From: Tenrec ecaudatus
Taxonomy: Eukaryota; Chordata; Mammalia; Afrosoricida; Tenrecidae
Assembly (NCBI RefSeq): GCF_050624435.1
Contig: NW_027459444.1
Coordinates: 198,501-262,500, forward strand
Direction of reading: 5' to 3'
Length of the DNA: 64,000 bases
Part shown: positions 24,378 to 35,550 of the stretch, in pieces
Position numbering within the stretch: the stretch's first letter is position 1
Layout of the letters: each line of letters starts with the position of its first letter
Translations under genes and position numbers: made by a program
Notes under the pieces: model-generated
What the model saw: only the letters and a program-made list of their open reading frames with translations
What the model was told of the DNA's origin: nothing
Databases searched by the model: none

Positions 24378-25927
24378 TGGGCTAGGGCACCCCTAGGCTT
24401 AGCCTAGGGCACCCCTAGGCTTAGGCTAAGGCTAGGGCACCCATAGGCTCAGGCTAGGGCACCCCTACACTTAAACTAGGGCACCACTAGGCTTAGGCTA
24501 GGGCACCCCTACGCTTAGGCTAAGTCTAGGGCTCCCCTAGCCTAAGGTTAGGGCACCCCTAAACTTAGGTTAGGGCACCGCTAGGCTTAGGCTAGGGCAC
24601 CCCTAGGCTTGGCTAGGGCACCCCTAGGCTTAGGCTAAGGCTAGGGCTCCCCTAGCCTAAGGCCAGGGCACCCCTAGGCTTTGGCTAGGGCTCCCCTAGC
24701 CTAAGTCTAGGATACGCCTAGGCTTAGGCTAGGGCACCCTAGGCTTAGGCTAGTGCACCCTAGGCTTAGGCTAGTGCACCCCTAGGCTTAGGCTAGGGCA
24801 CGCCTAGGCTTAGGCTAGGGCACCCCTAGGCTTAGTATAGGGCACCCCTAGGCTTAGGCTAGGGCACCCCTACACTTAGACTAGGGCACCACTAGGCTTA
24901 GGCTGAGGCTAGGGATCCCCTAGCGTAAGGCTAGTGCACCCCTAGGCTTAGGCTAGGGCACCCCTAGGCTTAGGCTAAGGCTATGGCTCCCATAGCCTAA
25001 GGCTAGGGCACCCCTAAACTTAGTTTAGGGCACCGCTAGACTTAGGCTAGGGCACCCCTAGGCTTGGCTAGGGCACCCCTAGGCTTAGGTTAAGTCTAGG
25101 GCTCCCCTAGCCTAAAGCCAGGGCACCCCTAGGCGTAGGCTAGGGCACCCCTACGCTTAGGCTAAGTCTAGGGCTACCGTAGCCTAAGGCTAGGGCACCA
25201 ATAGGCTTAGGCTAGGGCATACCTAGGCTTAGGCTAGGGCACCCCTAGGTTTCGGCTATGGCTAGAGCTCCCCTAGTCTAAGGCTATGGCACCCTTAGGC
25301 ATAGGCTAGGGCACCCCTAGGGTTTGGCTAAGGCACCCCTAGGCTTAGGCTAGGGCACCCCTAGGCTTAGGCTAGGACACCACTAGGTATAGGAAGGGCT
25401 CCCCTAGGCTTAGACTAAGGCTAGGGCTCCCCTAGCCTAAGGCCAGGGCACCCCTAGGCTTAGGTTAGGGCACCCCTAAGCTTAGGCCTGGGCAACCCTA
25501 GTCTTAGGTTAGGGCACCGCTAGGCTTAGGCTAGGGCACCCCTAGGCTTAGGCTAAGGCTAGGGCTTCCCTTGCCTAAGGCTAGGGCACCCCTAGGCTTT
25601 GCCTAGGGCACCGCTAGGCTTAGGATAGGGAACCCCTAGGCTTAGGCTAGGGCACCCCTAGGCTTTGGCTAGGGCTCCCCTATCCTAAGGCTAGGACACC
25701 CCTAGGCTTAGGCTAGGGCACCCCTAGGCTTAGGCTAGTGCACCCCTAGGCTTAGGCTAAGGCTAGGGCTCCCAGCCTAAGGCTAGGGCACCCCTATGCT
25801 TAGGCTAGGGCACCCCTTGTCTTAGGCTAGGGCACCCCTAGGCTTAGCCTAGGGCACCCCTAGGCTTAGGCTAAGGCTAGGGCACCCATAGGCTCAGGCT
25901 AGGGCACCCCTACACTTAGACTAGGGC

Positions 25928-25957
25928 TAAGGCTTAGGCTTAGGCTAAGGCTAAGGA
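25928..25957 (+). repeat. Hexamer patch, second occurrence
   Basis: The same five hexamers as at 17786-17815, exactly 8,142 bases downstream, carried by the large tandem duplication. Confidence 0.85.
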
Positions 25958-28900
25958 TCACCTAGCGTAAGGCTAGGGCACCCCTAGGCTTAGGCTAGGG
26001 CACCCCTAGGCTTAGGCTAAGGCTAGGGCTCCCCTAGCCTAAGGTTAAGGCACCCCTAAACTTAGGTTAGGGCACCGCTAGGCTTAGGCTAGGGCACCCC
26101 TAGGCTTGGCTAGGGCACCCCTAGGCTTAGGCTAAGGCTAGGGCTCCCCTAGCCTAAGGCCAGGGCACCCCTAGGCTTTGGCTAGGGCTCCCCTAGCCTA
26201 AGTCTAGGACACCCCTAGGCTTAGGCTAGGGCACCCCTAGGCTTAGGCAAGTGCACCCCTAGGCTTAGGCTAAGCCTAGGGCTCCCAGCCTAAGGCTAGG
26301 GCACCCCTAGGCTTAGGCTAGGGCATGCCTAGGCTTAGGCTAGGGCACCCTTAGGCTTAGTATAGGGCACCCCTAGGCTTAGGCTAAGGCTAGGGCACCC
26401 ATAGTCTCAGGCTAGGGCACCCCTACACTTAGACTAGGGCACCACTAGGCTTAGGCTAAGGCTAGGGATCCCCTAGCGTAAGGCTAGGGCACCCCTAGGC
26501 TTAGGGTAGGGCACCCCTAGGCTTAGGCTAAGGCTAGGGCTCCCCTAGCCTAAGGCTAGGGCACCCCTAAACTTAGTTTAGGGCACCGCTAGACTTAGGC
26601 TAGGGCACCCCTAGGCTTGGCTAGGGCACCCCTAGGCTTAGGCTAAGTCTAGCGCTCCCCTAGCCTAAAGCCAGGGCACCCCTAGGCGTAGGCTAGGGCA
26701 CCCCTACGCTTAGGCTAAGTCTAGGGCTACCGTAGCCTAAGGCTAGGGCACCCATAGGCTTAGGCTAGGGCATACCTAGGCTTTGGCTAGGGCACCCCTA
26801 GGTTTCGGCTATGGCTAGAGCTCCCCTAGTCTAAGGCTAGGGCACCCTTAGGCATAGGCTAGGGCACCCCTAGGGTTAGGCTAAGGCACCCCTAGGCTTA
26901 GGCTAGGGCACCCCTAGGCTTAGGCTAGGACACCACTAGGCATAGGCTAGGGCACCCCTAGGCTTAGGCTAAGGCTAGGGCTTCCCTTGCCTAAGGCTAA
27001 GGCACCCCTAGGCTTAGGTTAGGGCACCCCTAGGCTTAGGCCTGGGCAACCCTAGGCTTAGGTTAGGGCACCGCTAGGCTTAGGCTAGGGCACCCCTAGG
27101 CTTAGGCTAAGGCTAGGGCTTCCCTTGCCTAAGGCTAAGGCACCCTTAAGCTTAGGCTAGGGCACCCCTAGGCTTAGGTTAGGGCACCCCTAGGCTTAGG
27201 TAGGGAACCCTTATGCTTAGGCTAGGGCACCCCTAGGCTTAGGCTACGACACCACTAGGCTTAGGAAGGGCACCCCTAGGCTTAGGCTAAGGCTACGGTT
27301 CCCCTAGCCTAAGGCTAGGGCACCCCTAGGCGTAGGCTAGGGCACCCCTAGGCTTAGGCTAGTGCACCTCTAGGCTTAGGCTAGGGCACCACTAGGCTTA
27401 GGCTAGGGTACCCCTAGGCTTGGGCTAGGGCACACCTAGGCTTAGGCTAGGGCAGCCCTAGGCTTAGGCTAGGGCACCCCTAGGCTTAGGCTAGGGCACC
27501 CATACGCTTAGGCTAGGGAACCCCTAGGCTTCTGCTAAGGCTAGGGCTCCCCTATCCTAAGGCTAGGGCAACATAAACCTTAGGCTAGGGCACCCCTAGG
27601 CTTAAGCTAGGGCACCCGTAGCCTTAGGTTAATGCTAGGGCTCCCCTAAGCTTAGGATAGGGAACCCCAAGGCTTAGGCTAGGGCACCCTAGGCTTAGGC
27701 TAGGGCACCCCTAGGCTTAGGCTAGGGCACCCCTTGGCTTAGGCTAGGGCACCCCAAGGCTTAGGCTAAGGCTAGGGCTCACCTAGCTTAAGGCTAGGGC
27801 ACCCCTAGGCTTAGGCTAGGGCAGCCCTAGGCTTAGGCTACGGCACCCCTAGGCTTAGGCTAGGGCACCCCTAGGCTTAGGCTAGGGCACCCCTAGGCTT
27901 AGGCTAAGGCTAGGGCTCCACTAGCCTAAGGCTAGGGCACCCTATGCTTAGTCTAGGGCACCCCTAGGTTTAGGCTAGGGCACCTCTAGGCTTAGGCTAG
28001 GGCACCCCTAGGTTTAGGCTAAGGCTAGGTATTCCCTAGCCTAAGGCTAGTGCACCCCTATACTTAGGCTAAGGCTAGGGCTCGCAGCCCAAGGCTAGGG
28101 CACCCCTAGGCTTAGGCTAGGGCACCCCTAGGCTTAGGCTAGGGCACCCCTAGGCTTAGGCTAAGGATAGGGCACCCATAGGCTCAGGCTAGGGCACCCC
28201 TACACTTAGACTAGGGCACCACTAGGCTTAGCCTAAGGCTAGGGATCCCCTAGCGTAAGGCTAGGGCACCCCTAGGCTTAGGCTAGGGCACCCCTAGGCT
28301 TAGGCTAAGTCTAGGGCTCCCCTAGCCTATGGCTAGGGAACCCCTAAGCTTAGGCTAGGGCACCGCTATACTTAGGCTAGGGCACCCCTTGGCTTAGGCT
28401 AGGGCACCCCTTGGCTTTGGCTAGGGCACCCCTAGGCTTAGGCTAAGGCTACGGCTCCCCTAGCCAGAGGCTAGGGCACCCCTAGGCTTTGCCTAGGGCA
28501 CCCCTAGGCTTAGGATAGGGAACCCCTAGGCTTAGGGTAGGGCACCCTAGGCTTAGGCTAGGGCACCCCTAGGTATAGGCTAAGGCTAGGGCTCCCCTAC
28601 CCTAAGGCTAAGGCACCCCTAGGCTTAGGCTAGGGCACCCCTAGGCTTTGGCTAGGGCTCCCCTAGCCTAAGGCTAGGACACCCCTAGGCTTAGGCTAGG
28701 GCACCCCTAGGCTTAGGCTAGTGCACCCCTAGGCTTAGGCTAAGGCTATGGCTCCCAGCCTAAGGCTAGGGCACCCCTAGGCTTAGGCTAGGGCACCCCT
28801 AGGCTTAGGCTAGGGCACCCCTAGGCTTAGCCTAGGGCACCCCTAGGCTTAGGCTAAGGCTAGGGCACCCATAGGCTCAGGCTAGGGCACCCCTACACTT

Positions 28901-29406
28901 AGACTAGGGCACCACTAGGCTTAGGCTAAGGCTAGGGATCCCCTAGCGTAAGGCTAGGGCACCCCTAGGCTTAGGCTAGGGCACCCCTAGGCTTAGGCTA
29001 AGGCTAGGGCTCCCCTAGCCTTAGGCTAGGGAACCCCTAAGCTTAGGCTAGGGCACCGCTAGGCATAGGCTAGGGCACCCCTAGGATTGGCTAGGGCACC
29101 CCTAGGCTTAGGCCAAGGCTAGGGCTCCCCTAGCCTAAAGCCAGGGCACCCCTAGGCGTAGGGTAGGGCAACCCTAGGCTTAGCCTAGGGCACCCAAAGG
29201 CTTAGGCTACGGAACCCCTACGCTTAGGCTATGGCACCCCTACGCTTAGGCTAAGGCTAGGGCTACCGTAGCCTAAAGCTAGGGCACCCATAGGCTTAGG
29301 CTAGGGCATACCCAGTCTTAGGCTAGGGCACCCCTAGGTTTCGGCTACGGCTAGGGCTCCCCTAGTCTAAGGCTAGGTCACCTTTAGGCATAGGCTAGGG
29401 CACCCC

Positions 29407-32023
29407 TAGGGTTAGGCTAAGGCACCCCTAGGCTTAGGAAGGGCACCCCTAGGCTTAGGCTAATGCTAGGGCTCCCCTAGCCTAAGGCCAGGGCACCCCT
29501 AATCTTAGGTCAGGGCACCCCTAGGCTTAGGCCTGGGCAACCCTAGGCTTAGGTTAGGGCACCGCTAGGCTTAGGCTAGGGCACCCCTAGGCTGAGGCTA
29601 AGGCTAGGGCTTCCCTACCCTAAGACTAGGGCACCCTTGGGCTTAGGCTAGGGCACCGCTAGGCTTAGCTAGGGCACCCCTAGGCTTAGGCTAAGGCTAG
29701 GGCTTCCCTAGGCTAAGGCTAGGGCTTCCCTAGCCTAAGGCTAGGGCACCCTTAGGCTTAGCCTAGGACACCCCTAAGCTTAGGCTAGGGCACCCCTAGT
29801 TTTAGGCTAGGGAGGCCCAAGGCTTAGGCTAAGGCTAGGGCTCCTCTAGCCTAAAGCTAGGGCACCCCTAGGCTTAGGCTAGGGCACCACGAGGCTTAGG
29901 CTAAGGCACCCCTAGGCTTAGGCTAGGGTACCCGTAGGCTTAGGCTAAGGCTAGGGTACCCCTAGGCTTACGCTAGTGTACCCCTAGGTTTAGGCTAGGG
30001 CACCCCTAAGCTTAAGCTGGGCACACCTAGTCTTAGGCTAGGGCACCCCTAGGCTTAGGCTAGGGCAATCCTAGGCTTAGGCTAGGGCACCCCTAGGCTT
30101 AGGCTAGGTCAACCCTAGGGTTAGGCTAGGGCACCCCTAGGCTTAGGCTAGGGCACCCCTAGGCTTATGCTAGGGCACCCCTAGGATTAGGCTGAGGCTA
30201 CGGCCCCCTAAAGTAAGGTTAGGGCACCCCTAGGCATAGGCTAGGGCAGCCCTAGGCTTAGGCTAGGGCACCCCAAGGCTTAGGCTAGGGCACCCCTAAG
30301 TTTAGGCTAGGGCACCCCTTGGCTTAAGCTATGGCACACCTAGGCTTAGGCTAGGGCAGCCCTAGGCTTAGGCTAGGTCACCTCTAGGCTTAGGTTAGGG
30401 CACCCTTAGGCTTAGGCTAGGGAACCCCTAGGCTTAAGCTAGGGCACCCCTAGGCTTAAGCTAGGGCACCCCTAGGCTTAGGCTTAGGCTAGGGATCCCC
30501 TAGGCTAAGGATAGGGCACTCCTAGGCTTAGGCTAGGGCACCCCTAGGCTTAGGCTAGGGCACCCTTAGGCTTAAGCTAGGGCACCCCTAGGCTTAGCCT
30601 AAGGCTAGGGCTCCCCTAGCCTAAGGCTAGGGCAGCCCTAGGCTTAGGCTAGGGCACCCCTTGGCTTAGGCTAGGGCACCCCTAGGCTTAGGCTAGGGCA
30701 CCCCTAGGATTAGCCTAAGGCTAGGGCTCCCCTAGCCTAACCCTAGGGCACTCCTAGGCTTAGGCTAGGGCTCCCCTAAGCTTAGGCTAGGGCACCCGAG
30801 TCTTAGGCTAGGGCACCCCTAGGCGTAGGCTAGGGCAACCTTAGGCTTAGGCTAAGGCTAGGGCTCACCTAGCCTAAGGCTAGGGCACACCTAGGCATAG
30901 GCTAGGGCACCCCTAAGCTAAGGCTAGGGCACCCCTAGGATTAGGCTAAGGCTAGGGCTCCCCTAGCTTAAGGCTAGAGCACCCCTAGGCTTAGGTTAGG
31001 GCACCCCTAGGCTTAGGCTAGCGCACCCGTAGGCTTAGGCTAGAGCACCCCTAGGCTTAGGAAGGGAACCCCTAAGCTTAGGTTAGGGCACCCCTATGCT
31101 TAGGCTAGGCACCAATATACTTAGGCTAGGGCACCCCTAGGCTTAGGCTGGGGCACCCCTAGGCTTAGGCTAAGGCTAGGGCTCCCCTAGCCTAAGGCTA
31201 TGGTCCACCTAGGCTTAGACTAGGGCACCCCTATTCTTAGGCTAGCGGACCCCTTGGCTTAGGCTAGGGCACCCCTAGGCTTAGGCTAGGGCACCCCTAG
31301 TCTTAGGCTAGGGCACCCCTAGGCTTAGGCTAGGGGACCCCTAGACTTTGGCTAGGGCACCCTAGGCTTATGCTAGGGCACCCCTAGGCTAAGGCTAAAG
31401 CTAGGGCTCCTCTAGCCTAACGCTAGGGCATCCCTAGACTTGGGCTAGGGAACCCCTAGGCTTAGGCTAGGGCACCCTAGGCTTAGACTAAGGCTAGGGC
31501 TCCCCTAGCCTAAGACTAGGGCACCCCTAGCCTTAGGCTAGGGCACCGCTAAGCTTAGGCTAGGGCACCGCTAAGCTTAGGCTAGGGCACCCCTAGGCTT
31601 ATGCTAGGGCACCCCTAGGCTTAGGCTAGGGCACCCGTAGGCTTAGGCTAGGGCATCCCTAGGCTTAGGTAGGGAACCCCTAGACTTAGGCTAGGGCACC
31701 CCTAGGCTTAGGCTAGGGCAACCCTAGGCTTAGACTAAGGCTAGGGCTCCCATAGCCTAAGGCTAGGTCACCGCTAGGCTTAGGCTAGGGAACCCCTAGG
31801 TTTAGGCTAGGTCACCCCTAAGCTTAGGCCAGGACACCCGTAGGCTTAGGCTAGGGAACCCCTAGGTTTAGGCTAGGGCGCCCCAAGGCCTGGCTAAGGC
31901 TAGGGCTCCCAAAGCCTAAGGATAGGGCACCCCTAGGCTTAGGCTAGGGCACCCCTAGGCTTAGGCTAAGGCTAGGGCTCCCCTAGTCTAAGGCTAGGGC
32001 ACCCCTTGGCTTAAGCTAGGGCA
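29407..32023 (+). repeat. Linker of diverged satellite without a recent large copy
   Basis: I found no long matching partner for this 2.6 kb in the window. It contains motifs of both flanks: CACCCGAGTCTTAGG near 30793, which recurs at 33053 and 35141 (about 2.1 to 2.3 kb steps), and the left-edge markers CCTAACGCTAGGGCATCCC and GGTAGGGAACCCC near 31.42 and 31.67 kb. It separates the 8,142-base tandem pair from the 18-kb higher-order unit. Confidence 0.65.
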
Positions 32024-35000
32024 CCCCTAGGCTTAAACTAGGGCACCCCTAGGCTAAGGCTAGGACACCACTAGGCTTAGGCTAGGGCACCCCTAGGCTT
32101 AGGCTAAGGCTACGGCCCCCTCGCCTAAAGCTAGGGAACCCCTAAGCAGAGGCTAGCGCACCCCTAGGCTTAGGCTAGGGCACCCCAAGGCTTAGGCTAG
32201 GGCACCCCTAGGCTTAGGCTAGAGCACCCGTAAGCTTAGGCTAGGGCACCCCTAGGTTTAGGCTAAGGCTAGGGCTCCCCTTGCTTAACCCTAGGGCACC
32301 CCTAGACTTAGGCTAGGGCACCCCTAAGATTGGGCTAGGGCAACCCTAGTCTTAGGCTAGGGCACCCCTTGGCTTAGGCTAAGGCTAGGGCTCCCCTTGC
32401 CTAACCCTAGGGCACCCCTAGGCTTAGCCTAGGGCACCCCTAGGCTTAGGCTAGGGCACCCATAAGATTAGGCTAGGGCACCCCTAGTCTTAGGCTAGTG
32501 CTCCCCTAGGCTTAGGCTAAGGCTAAGGCTCCCCTAGCCTAAGGCTAGGGCACCACTAGGCTTAGGCTAGGGCACCCCTAGGCATAGGCTAGGGCACCCC
32601 TAGACTTAGGCTAGGGCACCCCTAGGCGTAGGCTAGGGCACCCCTAGGCTTAGGCTAGGGCACCCCTAGGCGTGGGCTAGGGCACCCCTAGGCTTAGGCT
32701 AAGGCTAGGCCTCCCCTAGCCTAAGGCTAGGGCACCCCTAGGTATTGGCTAGGGCACCCCTAGGCTTAGGCTAGGACACCCTTAGGCTTAGTCTAGGGCA
32801 CCACTAGGCTTAGGCTAGGGCACCCCTACACTGAGGCTAAGGCTAGGGCTCCCCTAGCCTAAGACTAGGGGACCCCTAGGCTTAGGCTAGGGCACCCCTT
32901 GGCTTAGGCTAGGGCACCCCTAGGCTTAGGCTAGGCCACCCCTAGGATTAGGCTAAGGCTAGGGCCCCCCTAGCCTAACCCTAGGGCACTCCTAGGCTTA
33001 GGCTAGGGCACCCCTAGGCTTAGGCTAGGTCACCACTAAGCTTAGGCTAGGGCACCCGAGTCTTAGTCTAGGGCACCCCTAGGCGTAGGCTAGGGCAACC
33101 TTAGGCTTAGGCTAAGGCTAGTGCTCACCTAGCCTAAGGCTAGGGCACGCCTAGGCATAGGCTAGGGCACCCCTAAGCTTAGGCTAAGGCACCCCTAGGA
33201 TTAGGCTAAGGCTAGGGCTCCTGTAGCTTAAGGCTAGAGCACCCCTAGGCTTAGGTTAGGGAACCCCTAGCCTTAGGCTAGGGCACCCCTAACTTAGGTT
33301 TTGGGACCCCTAAGCTTAGGCTAGGGCACCCCTAGGCTTATGCTAGGGCACCCCTAGGCTTAGCCTAGGGCACCCGTAGGCTTAGGCTAGGGCATCCCTT
33401 GGCTTAGGTAGGGAACCCCTAGACTTAGGCTAGGGCACCCCTAGGCTTAGGCTAGGGCACCCCTAGGCTTAGGCTAGGGCACCCCTAGGCTTAGGCTAGG
33501 GCACTCCTAGGCTTAGGGTAAGGCTAGGGCTCCCCTAGTCTAAGGCTAGGGCACCCCTAGGCTTAAGCTAGGGCACCCCTAGGCTAAGCCTAGGACACCA
33601 ATAGGCTTAGGCAAGGGCACCCCTAGTCTTAGGCTAAGGCTACGGCCCCCTCGCCTAAGGCTAGGGCACGCCTAGGCTTAGGGTAGGGCACCCCTAGGCT
33701 TAGGCTAGGGCACCCCTAGACTTAGGCTAGAGCACCCCTAAGCTTAGGCTAGGGCACCCCTAGGCTTAGGCTAAGGCTAGGGCTCCCCTTGCCTAACCCG
33801 AGTGCACCCCTAGGCTTAGGCTAGGGCACCCCTAGGCTTAGGCTAGGGCACCCCTAAGATTAGGCTAGGGCAACCCTAGTCTTAGGCTAGGGCACCCCTA
33901 GGCTTAGGCTAAAGCTAGGGCTCCCCTTGCCTAACCCTAGGGCACCCCTAGGAGTAGGTTAGGGCACCCCTAGGCTTAGGCTAGGGAACCCCTAAGATTA
34001 GGCTAGGGCACCCCTAGTTTTAGGGTAGGGTACTCCTAGGTTTAGGCTAAGGCTAGGGCTCCCCTAGCCTAAGGCTAGGGCACCACTAGGCTTAGGCTAG
34101 GGCACCCCTAGGCGTAGGCTACGGCACCCCTAGGCTTAGGCTAGGGCACCCCTAGGCATAGGCTAGGGCACCCCTAGGCTTAGGCTAAGGCTAGGGCTCA
34201 GCTAGCCTAAGGCTAGGGTACCCCTAGGCTTAGGCTAGGGCAACCCTAGGCGTAGACTAAGGCTCGGGGACCCCTAGGCTTAGACTAAGGCACCCCTAGG
34301 CTTAGGTTAGGGCACCCCTAGGCTAAGGCTAGGGCACCCCTAGGCTCAGGCTAGTGCACCCCTACACTTAAGCTAGGGAACCCCTAGGCTTAGACTAAGG
34401 CTAGGGATCCCTTAGCCTAAGGCTAAGGCACCCCTAGGCGTAGGCTAGGTGACCCCTAGGCTTAGGCTTGGGCACCCCTAGGTTTAGGCTAAGGCTAGGG
34501 CTCCCCTAGCATAAGGCTAGGGCACCCCTAGGCTTAGGCTAGGGCACCCCTAGGCTTAGGCTGGGGCACCCCTAGGCTTCGGCTAAGGCTAGGGCTCCTC
34601 TAGTCTAAGGCTAGGGCACCCTTAGGCTTAGTCAAGGGCACCCCTAGGCTTAGCTTAGGGAACCCCTAGGCGTAGGCTAGGGCACCCCTAGGCTTAGGCT
34701 AGGGCACCCCTAGGCGTGGGCTAGGGCACCCCTAGGCTTAGGCTAGGGCACCCCTAGGCGTGGGCTTGGGCACCCCTAGGCTTAGGCTAAGGCTAGGGCT
34801 CCCCTAGGCTAAGGCTAGGGCACCCCTAGGTATAGGCTAGGGCACCCCTAGGCTTAGGCTAGGACACCCCTAGGCTTAGTCTAGGGCACCACTAGGCTTA
34901 GGCTAGGGCACCCCTATACTTAGGCTAAGGCCAGGGCTCCCCTAGCCTAAGACTAGGGCACCCCTAGGCTTAGGCTAGGGCACCCCTTGGCTTAGGCTAG

Positions 35001-35550
35001 GGCACCCCTAGGCTTAGGTTAGGGCACCCCTAGGATTAGGCTAAGGCTAGGGCCCCCCTAGCCTAACCCTAGGGCACTCCTAGGCTTAGGCTAGGGCACC
35101 CCTAGCCTTAGGCTAGGGCACCACTAAGCTTATGCTAGGGCACCCGAGTCTTAGGCTAGGGCACCCCTAGGCGTAGGCTAGGGCAACCTTAGGCTTCGGC
35201 TAAGGCTAGGGCTCACCTAGCCTAAGGCTAGGGCACTCCTAGGCATAGGCTAGGGCACCCGAGTCTTAGGCCTGGGCACCCATAGGCATAGGCTAGGGCA
35301 ACCTTAGGCTTAGGCTAAGGCTAGGGCTCACCTAGCCTAAGGCTAGGGCACGCCTAGGCATAGGCTAGGGCACCCCTAAGCTTAGGTTAAGGCACCCCTA
35401 GGATTAGGATAAGGCTAGGGCTCCTGTAGCCTAAGGCTAGAGCACCCCTAGGCTTAGGTTAGGGCACCCCTAGGCTTAGGATAGGGCACCCCTAGGTTTA
35501 GGCTCTGGCACCCCTAGGCTTAGGCTAAGGCTAGGGTTCCCTAGCATAAG

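Larger units (their letters stand above)
21265..29406 (+). repeat. 8,142-bp higher-order unit, copy 2
   Basis: Copy 2 follows copy 1 directly. Identity continues to about 29438, where copy 1 reads CTTAGGCTAGGGC and this copy reads CTTAGGAAGGGC. The whole internal layout of copy 1, including its 1,105-base duplication, TTAGGC hexamer patch and perfect 12-base-arm hairpin, is reproduced. Because monomers inside the unit differ from each other at many positions while the two copies match, the duplication is very recent or is an assembly duplication. Confidence 0.92.
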
